Assembly: GCA_020746995.1 (NCBI GenBank)
Contig: JAGPXD010000003.1
Span: 1,488,001 to 1,552,000, forward strand
DNA: 64,000 nt
Reading direction: 5' to 3'
Source of the DNA: Plectosphaerella cucumerina
Lineage: Eukaryota; Ascomycota; Sordariomycetes; Glomerellales; Plectosphaerellaceae
The notes beneath the pieces are model-generated. The model saw only the letters and a list, made by a program, of their open reading frames with translations. It did no database searches and was not told the DNA's origin. Shown here piece after piece: positions 55,108 to 64,000 of the stretch (its first letter is position 1; every line of letters begins with the position of its first letter). A program made the translations under genes and the position numbers.

Positions 55108-55652
55108 GGTGGGCGGTTTTGGGTGAGGAAGATGGGAGGTAAGCAGGGGAAGAGGGTGCCGGGAGGACAATGGTGTTTATGGGCGTTTGCTTATGCTGCT
55201 CGGACCAGGGGCGTTGGAGGGCCACGGGGTACCTATCGCGGTGCGGGGGAGGGCGTCCGGGGTGGTCTGAGGACAGGGGTTGAGTGAACTGACGGGGGCC
55301 TGGTCTCCGCATGGCCAGCGGTGTTGCGGGCGGCGTATCAGCGTGCATGATGACTGCTGGCTTACTGCTGACGCCTCTCATCTCTGCTTTCCTTGGGGAG
55401 TTGGAGATGCATATCACATGCTACCGGTGAGGACTCGGCCGAGATGTCACCCCGTCGGTCCGTTTGGACTTGAGGTATGACTACTCGTACCTGAGAATCC
55501 ATATCAGACCGATGCTATGGCAGCATTGAATTCGTTCCTGCAGAAAGCTCCCCCTCTCCCTCTCACAAAGCTCAAGCTCCCCGAGTCAAGTCGCCTCGGC
55601 GCCCTCGAGAACCTCGGCTCAACTCCAACCCCTGGAACATCTCCCCCAACGC
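55108..55652. other. Intergenic region, promoter of the FAD dehydrogenase
   Basis: No open frame or repeat of note. Confidence 0.5.
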
Positions 55653-56773
55653 CTACGCCACCTTGACAACCACCTTTCCAAAATGTCCCCCGCCAAACAG
55701 ATACCCCAACGCCTCCCTCACCTCCTCGAACCCAAATACCCGGTCCACAACAGGCCTCACCCCATGCTCCTCGTAGAACTTCAACATCTCCTCAAACCGG
55801 TCGCGCGGCCCATTGAGCAGTCCCTTGAGCGTCACATTCCGCCGCAGCGCGAGCAGGTTGACATTCGTCCTATCCCCAGGCGGGTCCTGCTTGCCAGATA
55901 GATACCCGATACAAGCGACCGTTCCGCCATAGGCCACCGAAGCCATGGACCGGCCCAGGGTCTCGGCGCCGCCGCACTCAAGGATGATGTCGGCGCCGGC
56001 ACCGCCCGTCAGCCGCAGGACCTCGTCGTCCCAGGCCGGTGTGGTGCGGTAATTGATCGTGTGGTCGGCACCGAGGGCGCGGGCTTTTTCAAGCTTGGCG
56101 TCCGACGAGGAGGTGATGATGGCTGGAGGTAAGTGTCAGCATGACTTGAAGCACGGGGGTCGGATTTGAGGAACTCACTGGTCGCGCCCGCGGCGTGTGC
56201 GATCTGCAGGCCGCTGATGCTTACGCCTCCTGTTCCCTGCAGCACGACAACTTCCCCACGACCACCTGGCTGGCCTAGGGGGCGGAACTGGTTGATGGAC
56301 ATCCATGCCGTCACGGCCGCGATAGGGAGGCACGCAGCCTCCTCATCCGTCAGGTACTCCGGGGCCTTCACGAGACCCGTCTCGGGAAACACGCGATGCG
56401 TCTGCAGCACGCCTTGCAGCGGCAGCCCCAGACCCGTCGCCATGACCTCCTCCTTGATCTGGCCCGTCTGATGGCCCTGGTTGAAGATCGAAAGCACACG
56501 GTCGCCGGCCTTCCACGCCGTCACGCCCTCGCCCACAGCCTCGATGACGCCGCACATATCGGACGCAGGCACCAGGGGCTCCGGATCGCCCGACCCAACC
56601 GTCTTGTGGTGCTTGTAAAGGCCCATGATGACCTCGGTGTCGCGGTAGTTGAGCGACACCGTCTTGACGCGGACCAGGACCTCGCCCGCGCCGGGGGAGG
56701 GCATGGGCGCCTCGGTCCTGGTGAGCTTGTCGAAGCCGTCCTGGAGGGTTTGCCACTGCTGAACTGAGGCCAT
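55653..56773 (-). CDS. Zinc-independent MDR-family NAD(P)H-dependent oxidoreductase (quinone-reductase-like)
   Basis: Two exons, 56179-56773 and 55653-56122, with a 56-nt GTGAGT...TCCAG intron; 354 residues. The N-terminal GroES-like fold has VSLNYRDTEVIMGLY and ASDMCGVIEAVGEGV, where zinc-dependent alcohol dehydrogenases carry cysteine and GHE ligands; these are absent here. The cofactor fold starts with VVVLQGTGGVSISGLQIAHAAGATTI, followed by KLEKARALGADHTINYR and GADIILECGGAETLG. The end, FEEVREALGYLFGGGHFGKVVVKV, is the usual close of the family. It should reduce quinones or activated double bonds using NADPH in the cytosol. It is one of a run of minus-strand metabolic genes, but spacing of over 500 bp argues against any common transcript. 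Confidence 0.93.
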
Positions 56774-57357
56774 GGTGGTGATGTGATGTTTGGTGATGAT
56801 GAAGTTGAAGTTCTGATTAGCTCTGCCAGGAGAAAAAGAAAAAGCTAGACTGGCAGATTAGAAATCAGATGGATGCTGTGGTGGGTTCGATATGACGCTG
56901 TCTCTGCCGCATGGCGACTCTGCTCCGCGCCGTTGGTGGATCGAGCAGCGGGACTTGAAGCCGATTCGGTCCATTCGCTTCCGATCGCCCTCCACATCGG
57001 CCAACACTATGAAGTCGATGGATGCCGATCCACTCCAACATTGAAGCAGAGGTGATGCTTCTTGGGGGGTCATTGTAAGAATGTTATGTTCTCGACACCA
57101 TCTCAAGGACACTGAGCTGTCTCTCCATGATGTTGGAGCGCATCATGATGTGTAACTTGAAGATAGCGCTGGTCCCTGGCTTCCAAGAACTAGAAGTCTG
57201 AACTGAATCTCTCCTCAAACACGGCCTGGACGGACACTCGAAGTTCAGCTCACACCGTGGGAACCATGCCAGTCTCACTCAGGCACCGAGAAGCCACATC
57301 TTGTCTCTTCCATTGAGACCTCGAACCGAAAAGCTGATCAAGGGACACACAAGACAC
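56774..57357. other. Intergenic region of about 0.6 kb
   Basis: It contains the promoter of the MDR reductase on the minus strand. No other feature is recognised. Confidence 0.5.
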
Positions 57358-58530
57358 CTACCTCCCCTCCGCAGCACACATCTCCAGAATACACTCAACC
57401 ACCTCCCCCGGCTTCTCCTGCTGCATCCAATGCCCCGCCCCCTCAATCCACCTCTCCCCCCTATACTCCTCACACCTCTCCCCCATACTCTCCAACACCC
57501 CCGGCTGCTGATAACTCCCCCAATCCCCCCGTCCCAGCATCATAACCGTCGGCATCGCCAGCTTCGCCCCCGCGAAGAGCCCCTGATCCCTCTGCCACGG
57601 CGTCGTCCCCGTCGTGACGCGGTAATAGTTCAGCGCCCCCTGGAACCCCGTCCGCCACCACTCCCCCGCCATGGCCTCGAGGTCTTCCCCCGTCATCCAC
57701 GGGCTGCAGTCGGCGGATCCGCCGGCCAGTTGTCGCTCCACGGCCTCGCGCATGCCGCAGTCCGCGGGCATGATGTAGTAGAGCGGCATCTTGGCGAGTT
57801 CTGGCGCCGTCCAGGCTTCGAGGGGGTGAGGGGTGTTGCCGTCCCAGGAGGCGGATTTGAGGAAGTAGTAGCCTTGAATGAATTTGAGGAGGGACTCTTT
57901 CGAGGAGCAGTGCATGTTGGGTGCTGCTTCGGGGCCGGAGTAGTACCACTTGTAATGCTTCCTCGGCGGCTGGAGTGCGAGAAGATCGTCGTGAACGTCT
58001 CGACCTGGCTTCTGTTCCTGAGGAGCCGCGGTTTCATCGAGTGGCAGGTCCTGCGGCAACCCAGCCGGACCCGTGTAGGGATGGCTCGCAACAATGAGGC
58101 GCTGCACCAAATCCGGCCTTGCAAGGGCCAGCCAGGCTGCCAGCACGGCACCAGCGTCGTGGCCCACGAGGCAATGAACCTTGGAGTAGCCCAGGGCCGC
58201 CAGGAGGACGACCAGGTCCCGCACGATGGCCGTCATCTGATACTGGCGTAGCTCGTCACCTGCCTCTGTGTAGGCCATGGTCTGCTCCGTCCTCGTCCGC
58301 CCGGACCCCCGCGTGTCGGGCGCGACGACGAAGTAGCCCTTGGCCGCGATGGGGGCCATGACGTTGCGCCAGCAGAAGGACGTCTCGGGGAACCCATGGA
58401 GGAGGAGAACCAGGGGATCGCCGCGGCGGCCGGCCGTGAGGAGGTGGTAGGTCAGGTCGTTGGCCGGCGACCGCAGATAGTGCGACTCGACGCCTTGCGG
58501 CAGAGGCAGAGGTAAGAGGTCAGATGCCAT
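57358..58530 (-). CDS. Alpha/beta-hydrolase, soluble epoxide hydrolase type
   Basis: A single exon encoding 390 residues. The oxyanion motif is HGFPE at 45-49, and the nucleophile elbow is VGHDAGA with D125 in place of serine, which indicates epoxide hydrolases (or haloalkane dehalogenases). APDTRGSGRT precedes it as in epoxide hydrolases. A lid domain covers about 165-300 with WYYSGPE and ALNYYR, where tyrosines commonly polarise the epoxide. The late acid is probably the aspartate of MMLGRGDWGS and the general base the histidine of GAGHWMQQEKP. No signal peptide, so it should act in the cytosol, opening epoxides of lipids, xenobiotics or secondary metabolites to diols. It lies next to the MDR reductase and two genes from the FAD dehydrogenase. 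Confidence 0.92.
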   Translation of the reverse strand: MASDLLPLPLPQGVESHYLRSPANDLTYHLLTAGRRGDPLVLLLHGFPETSFCWRNVMAPIAAKGYFVVAPDTRGSGRTRTEQTMAYTEAGDELRQYQMTAIVRDLVVLLAALGYSKVHCLVGHDAGAVLAAWLALARPDLVQRLIVASHPYTGPAGLPQDLPLDETAAPQEQKPGRDVHDDLLALQPPRKHYKWYYSGPEAAPNMHCSSKESLLKFIQGYYFLKSASWDGNTPHPLEAWTAPELAKMPLYYIMPADCGMREAVERQLAGGSADCSPWMTGEDLEAMAGEWWRTGFQGALNYYRVTTGTTPWQRDQGLFAGAKLAMPTVMMLGRGDWGSYQQPGVLESMGERCEEYRGERWIEGAGHWMQQEKPGEVVECILEMCAAEGR

Positions 58531-59371
58531 TGTGAAGGATCTGATGCTTGATGGATGTCGGAGGTGTCACAACGAGGTCCCAGGGACTTGTAGATCGACC
58601 CCGCGGCCGCGCCCTTCTAATAGCACCAGTACCGTCTACAGACCTCGGCAATCATCACCAAACGCCGTCTTACGTCATCCAACCTCAAGGTCAATTGGCA
58701 CCATTTCGCCGTCGGACAGCGGCGGTCACCTCATCATCAAGCCGAGCTGCTCCTTCAGGAGTCAGTCCGCGTCCCATTCCTTCAGCCACGTCACACCGTA
58801 ACCGTCGCATGAGAGCAAAAATAGGGTATCTCAGTTCGATGTCTATCTAAATCAGAAACAGCAGGCACACTCTCACTCACAACACGTATGCAAACAATTC
58901 AGCGCCCATTCTTTTCCCGACGGGCAACGCCGAGCCCAGCCCAGCCTCCCTACTGCAGCCACAAAGCAGGTCACCAGCACGTAGGCCAAGGAAAACAGGT
59001 AAACACGTCGCACCCGTTTCACCGCGCGCAGGATTGTTTTCACGCCTTGGTGTGGGGGTCGATTTATCGTCTTGTCGAACGCCTCCGGGCGGAGGCGGGT
59101 CCGGGCAGGATCCTCTCGGGAGGGTGAGAGAACCCGTAGGGTAAGCCGGGCAGAGGATGGTGTCGTGGTCCGGGCAGGGCGTTTGTTCACCTCGGGACTA
59201 GCGAGCGAGACACAGCGAGTCGGGCCGGGAAGAGGAGGCAGAAGGCTCACGCGCGCCGGGGTCAGAGGCATCGTCGCTGGACGTGCTCCCGCGGACGACG
59301 CCATACAGGGGTATGGCGGCGCCAATGTCGGCATCAGCGTCGGCTCGGGCGTGCCGCGGGGTCATGGCGAT
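58531..59371. other. Intergenic region of about 0.8 kb
   Basis: It contains the promoter of the epoxide hydrolase and the 3' end of the permease gene. No gene is seen. Confidence 0.5.
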
Positions 59372-61146
59372 TCAGTTGTAGGCCTCGTGCGTCGGGGGAC
59401 CGGCATAGTTCTTGTGGCCCCATGCGACGTACCAGATGGCCGAGATGAGGGTGGCGGCGACGAAGACGACGGGGGCGTAGTTGACGAGGTCGGCGGTGAC
59501 GGGGATGGTGGCGGGCATGCAGAACAGGGGCATGGCGAGGGCGGACCAGGCTGGGGGGGTGTTAGCGGACCGGTGCACAGAGAAGAGGAGGAAAGACGTA
59601 CCGAGAGCGACAACGTTGAGGACAACGCCGAACTTGCCGAGGCTGAACTTGGCTCCCTCGGTGGCCTTGCGGCCGGTGAAGAGGTTGATGGCGATGGGAA
59701 CAGCGTAGGCGGCGGTCAGGGAGATGACACCAACACCGGAGAAGGCGTTGAAGGCAGCGGCGGAACCGAAGCGGAGGAGGCCGAGGACGAGCTGGACGAC
59801 CATGGACAGCATCATGGCGTTGAAGGGGACGTCAAGCTTGTGGTTGATCTGCTTCCACCAGCGGGAGCCGGGGATGGCACCGTCGCGGGAGAAGGCCCAG
59901 GTGCAGCGGGAGGCGGCGGTGGTGCAGCCGACGCCGCAAAGGACGGCGAGGACGAGGAGGGGCAGGCAGAGGGCGAAGGCGGCTCCGGAGTTGCCGACGG
60001 CGCTGAGGATGATGATGGGGACGGGCTGGGGGCTGAGGACGAGCTCCTGGATGTCGGGGAGGACGAAGACGAGGGGAATGAGGAAGAGGAGGCCGGCAAA
60101 GGTGTTGATGAAGATGGTGGCGACCATGGCCTTGGGGACCTGGCGGGCGGGATCGCGGACCTCCTCGCACATGGAGATAATCATGCCGGTGGAGGAGGTG
60201 GCGTAGCCGGCGTGGAGGAGGCCGACCATGAAGGACCAGCCGGCGGGCCAGCCGGAGCTGGGCTCGAAGGAGGTGAAGACGTACTCGGCCGAGTGGCGGC
60301 CATTCTTGGCCATGGCGAGGATGGTGACGATGATGGCGAGGACGCCGGCGAAGGTCCAGAAGATGGCGGCGGTCTGGGCGGGAGTCAGCAGGCGCATTTC
60401 ACTCAGAAGGGAGGGATGCTTACATCAAGGACCGGCAGCCACTTGTTGAGGAAGGCCGAGATGGCGTTGCACAGCAGGGTCAGGGCGAGGAAGATGAGGT
60501 ACAGCTGCCACTCGTTGCCCTCAATCACAGGAACCTCGGGGTCGGTCTGGAAGACGTTGATGCAGCCGACGAGGAACATGGCGGTACCAAAGTTGACGGC
60601 CAGGGTGATCGTGATGTTACCGACGACGTAGAGCCAGCCGCAAATCCAAGAGGCGAGACGGCGCCACTTGGCGGGAGCGAGCATGAAGGCCTGGTAGTAG
60701 ACACCTGGGCAAGTCAGTTTCTGTCAACGGATCTGGGTCAATGGGGCGGACTGACCTCCGGCGGTGGGGTAAACACTGGTAATCTCGCCGAGCGAGGCGG
60801 CAACACAGGCGATGATCATGGACACGGCGAGCCATCCCCAGATGATGACGACGGGACCGCCGCCGACGAGCGGGTAGTAGAGAGTGGTGGCCAGGCCGTA
60901 GGGGATGGAAGCCAGGACGAAGGACATGAAGGCGACCTGCCAGGTGGAACGGTTGCGGGTGAGCTCCGGCTTGTAGCCGAGAGACTCGAGGGTCTGATCG
61001 GCGGTGCCCTCGCCGGCGTTGGAGATGCGACGGTGGATGTCCATCTCGCCGTGCTTCTTGGTACCGGTGGCGAAGCCGTCATGGTCGTAGCTCGGGGGAC
61101 CTGCCTCGGCGGCGCCGGGGTCCTGGGACATGAATTGGGGAGACAT
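59372..61146 (-). CDS. APC-family permease, GABA/choline type
   Basis: Four exons: 60756-61146, 60424-60704, 59602-60373 and 59372-59550, with introns of 49-51 nt; 540 residues. The cytosolic N-terminus ends in ADQTLESLGYKPELTRNRSTW, and the first helices follow with AFMSFVLASIPYGLATTLYY and the conserved GGPVVIIWGW. Further landmarks are SLGEITSVYPTAGGVYYQAF, AKWRRLASWICGWLYVVGN, MCEEVRDPARQVPKAM, SRDGAIPGSRWW and, near the end, WYVAWGHKNYAGPP. These place it in the amino acid/choline transporter group with yeast Uga4 and Hnm1. It should take up GABA, choline or a related amine at the plasma or vacuolar membrane. The E-V-RDPARQVPKAM loop is the family's signature. All four junctions were checked by phase. 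Confidence 0.94.
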
Positions 61147-64000
61147 CGTGAAGGAAGGAGGGGAGGGAAGGGGGATGTGATGCTATTCAGATGGTGCTCG
61201 TGTGGTGGTGCATGCGGCAGGACAGCGCGCTCTCGAGGGAGGGTGTGTCGGTTTTCGGTTTGTCGGCCGTGGATGAGAGAGGGATCGTCAGACCAGTCAA
61301 GGGACGATCGATCGGTCGGGCTGAAAGTGAGGGCAAGGTTGGCGGGGGAGGGAGGGGGGAAGAGAGGGGGGGAGTGAAGTAGATGAGGTTTTTGGGGTGG
61401 GAGTCGAGGGGTCTAAAAAGGATGTCTCTCGCTGTTGAAGGATCCTCTTTCGCTTGCCGACTTCCAGAGTACCTACGGGGTTGATTCGGGACAAGCGCAA
61501 AACTCACGTCTCCCCAATCCTCCCAAGATGAGGGAGCGCAAAGCAAATGACGTCCCGTGGATCACAGGCCGGGACTGGGGGGGCCAGAACCCCTGTCGCA
61601 GAAGCAGCACCACGCAGGAGGAAGTGAACCAGCACCAGCACCAGCGGGGACTCGGCAGGATGATGGTGGGTCGAGGATGCTGGGTTCGAGCAGGGAAGCT
61701 CGGTCTTGGGTTGGTAAAGGACGGGGGGCCAGGGGGGGGTGTGGATCGGACTCGCCGCTGTACCAAGCTCGTCCAAGTCCGCGGGCACTCTGGCAGTGGC
61801 ACTGGCACTGGCACACGGCAACGGGGGGCGACGAACGGGAGAGCAGCATCCCTCGGCCGGGGTTGGACACTTGGGAGTTCGGGCCAAGGTCTTATCACAC
61901 CGTTCGGTCCGCTAGACCCCTTGGGGCAGGCAAGCCGCCCTCCAGGCCAGAGGTTTGGGAGAAGCTGGTTGGTCGGGACGGTCAAGCTGAACTCGAACCG
62001 GCCGAGAATGCGCCATGAGGTGTGTGTGTCTGGGGGAGGAAGACAAGAAAGACGGGAGAAGAACTCGCTTGCTGTTTCGGCGTTTGGGGGAGGCGCATGT
62101 CGCACAGCGGAAGCAGAAAGCCACTGGCAAGTGGCAAGTGGCAGTGATCACGTTGACACTTGAAACCCCTCATTCAGCCCGGGCGACGGCTCGTTAACGT
62201 GGAACTCTAAAGCGGTTACGCCTCGAAAGCCTGAGGCCAGGACGGACGGCACGCGACGAGATACCGACGGTGTTCTTCTCCGAATACCGACCCCTGCCAC
62301 GCGTATCAGGCTCTCAGGAGTACAGTATCAGCAGCAGCAACAGACCGACCGAGGCAGACCTGTGCCGGCATTTGTTTCGTGCCGCTGAGGTGTGCCAATG
62401 CTGCGTGCTTATCCTTGGTGCTAAGCAGCATGCGGCAGCACCGCACGTGGCCGACAGCCCGGTCTGCGTCGGGGTCAGTCTGCAGAGTTCAGGTCTGAAT
62501 CTTGTTCCTCGGCAAGGCAGCCAGCGAGCGAAAGCAAGACAGGACAGGGCTGTTGTCGCTTCGAGCTCTCCCTCATCTCCGACCGCGTTCGTCCTAGGCC
62601 TCCTTCGAGGCGCCATCCCGATGCTCATCGCCGCATCTGCCCTATTGGATTGGAATTGGCATTTTGTTCATTCCTCGATACGATGCGACGCCCGACCAAC
62701 AACCAACAATCCCGGGATGTCACCTCGTCCTCTCCCGGCGTCAATATTTCCCCCCCGTCTGCCCCCACACACACACCCTCCCACTGGCAGGCTCCCAATC
62801 CACGGCACACACCAGTCCAGCGTCGCGGTAACCCGGACGCCACCACCACACAGACGGACGACTGGTCGAACTGCCACACACACCGGGCTCAGACGGCGTC
62901 GGCGTCCCTGGGTCCCTAGCCTGCGGGTCGCGCGACACACGACGGCGACTTTGGCTTGGCGCCGTTCCGCGTCGAGTTTTCGATGGCCTTGCTCTCCCGT
63001 TGGCGCGACGCTGGGCTGGCTGGCACACCCGCAACCCGCAAGCGGCGCCGCCGCAGAGACGCCCGGGTACGTAAGAGGTATCCCGCGACCACACCTTCGC
63101 CCGCGGGCTACACGGATGCGACTCGTGCGTGTCTCCAGTGATGCTCCAGCGAAGCTCCAGTATGACGTGTTACCCCAAGGAACGTCCTCCACAACGCACG
63201 ATGCAGCGGAGACGACTCCAGTTGGTGTCGAAACCTCTTGGGGCCACCAACCGTCGAATGGGCGGCCGAGTCTTGGAAATAATTGGGTTCTCAGAGGGGC
63301 GGGCGATGGACACGATGAGGGTCAAGGACTCCAGGGGGGCCCGCAAGGAACACGCTTCGACTTCAATCTTGGTGGAGAGGCGCCGCCTTCTTCGCGGGGC
63401 CGATGGATGTCAAGTCCCCTTCGCCTCTGCCTTGGAGGTTTGACCGGACGGCATCATCAGGGACGCCGTCACCGATGAAAGACAGCCGGACTGTAGACGG
63501 GGCCGGGACATTGGAGTCGCAAGAACCATCCGACGTCAGATTTATTTTTTTTCCTTTGCTCTGCATGTCTAGCCCTGTGGCTGCGGCCTTTTCCCTGCTT
63601 CCCGCGCCGCTCGGACGGGACCTGCTTGGCTGTCAACCGACTCTTTCTTTCGTTTCGACCGAGAAAAAAACTAAAAAACTCTGGGAACACAATCCTTCCC
63701 GGCACTCGCGGGCCACCAAAAGGGTCTCCGCGGCGCCGATCCCTTCCTCTCTCTGTGCCGCCGAGACCTTCGAGAAAATTTCCACGCGGCCCGGCAGGCA
63801 GACCACACACAATGACTGCTTGCCCTGCCCAGACTTCGGAGGTCCCTTGAAGGATCTGCTGCTGCCAGACAAGCAACCAGCAGACCCTGCGACCTGCGGT
63901 CCCCCCGGGATTCGCCTGATCGATCGACCTGCACAAACCCTGATCGAGACCCTTTATCAGACGCGCGACATGAGAGGCTGCTGTTTCACGCGCGACAATG
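61147..64000. other. GC-rich intergenic region to the window end, no gene seen
   Basis: The first part is the permease promoter with a purine-rich stretch near 61320-61380. Open frames of up to about 400 codons on both strands (for example 62270-63478) show skewed P/R/T/S composition, no family motif, and reading frames in nearly every phase, so I treat them as chance. The window ends before any further gene can be recognised. Confidence 0.45.

Noticed and set aside
54172..55287. 371-codon open frame on the plus strand
   Set aside because: Antisense of the FAD dehydrogenase, with no motif; the sense strand has a full conserved flavoprotein.
59072..60631. 519-codon open frame on the plus strand
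   Set aside because: It is the exact antisense of the permease exons, made almost only of G, E, D, A and V; it results from the GC-rich third positions of the real gene.
53353..61146. Secondary-metabolite cluster made of FAD dehydrogenase, MDR reductase, epoxide hydrolase and permease
   Set aside because: There is no backbone enzyme (PKS, NRPS, terpene synthase, DMAT) and no P450 in the window, and the gaps are ordinary.
62270..63478. 402-codon open frame
   Set aside because: P/R/T/S-biased composition, no signature, no splice or start context; similar frames exist on the other strand in the same GC-rich region.
1..64000. CRISPR array, bacterial operon or phage features
   Set aside because: Spliceosomal introns and fungal families occur throughout; no array of regular spacers is present.
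1..64000. Intact transposon
   Set aside because: I found no transposase, reverse transcriptase or integrase frame and no clear long terminal or terminal inverted repeat pair by eye; a repeat search could still find degraded copies.

Overview
The window reads as nuclear DNA of a filamentous ascomycete, probably a plant-associated or plant-degrading Pezizomycotina species. Genes are spaced, on both strands, with short introns (about 50-200 nt, nearly all GT-AG) and start sites in contexts such as CACAATG or CACCATG. The predicted families are typical of such fungi: CFEM receptors, a LaeA-like methyltransferase, GH7 with CBM1, GH26 with CBM35, GH30, and a polyglycine-hydrolase-type protease. I cannot name the species. 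All exon structures were joined by eye from splice signals and reading-frame continuity.

Layout. 1-1.8 kb: 3' end of a CmcJ/AsaB-like oxidoreductase (+) and a secreted GH16 glucanase (-). 1.8-7.6 kb: a gene-poor stretch whose only recognisable coding trace is a 30-codon histone H3 fragment. 7.6-11.4 kb: a CFEM/7TM receptor (+) converging on an MFS sugar porter (-). 11.4-14.5 kb: no gene seen. 14.5-17.3 kb: a MYND zinc-finger protein and a cysteine-rich single-pass membrane protein (both -). 18.5-21.7 kb: a glutathione S-transferase (+) tail to tail with a ten-exon MFS sugar porter (-). 22.6-25.4 kb: an F-box protein (+) tail to tail with a LaeA-like methyltransferase (-). 26.3-27.5 kb: a secreted Kex2-type repeat precursor (-), the most unusual gene here. 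29.4-32.8 kb: GH26 mannanase (-) and a small one-helix protein (-). 36.2-45.1 kb: a third MFS sugar porter, a GH7 cellobiohydrolase and a GH30 glycosidase (all +). 46.1-53.1 kb: polyglycine-hydrolase-like serine protease, a repeat-containing protein of unknown function and an Avt3-like vacuolar amino-acid transporter (all +). 53.3-61.1 kb: five genes all on (-), four metabolic plus intergenic gaps: FAD dehydrogenase, zinc-free MDR reductase, epoxide hydrolase and a GABA/choline-type permease. 61.1-64 kb: GC-rich with no gene seen.

How the genes fit together. GH16, GH26, GH7 and GH30 enzymes would release glucose, manno- and xylo-oligosaccharides from plant or fungal walls, and three sugar porters could import the products. 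The CFEM receptor, the protease that resembles plant-chitinase-cleaving enzymes, and the Kex2-type precursor point to life on or in plants. The GST, epoxide hydrolase, MDR reductase and CmcJ-like enzyme suit detoxification or small-molecule modification. They are scattered and do not form an obvious biosynthetic cluster.
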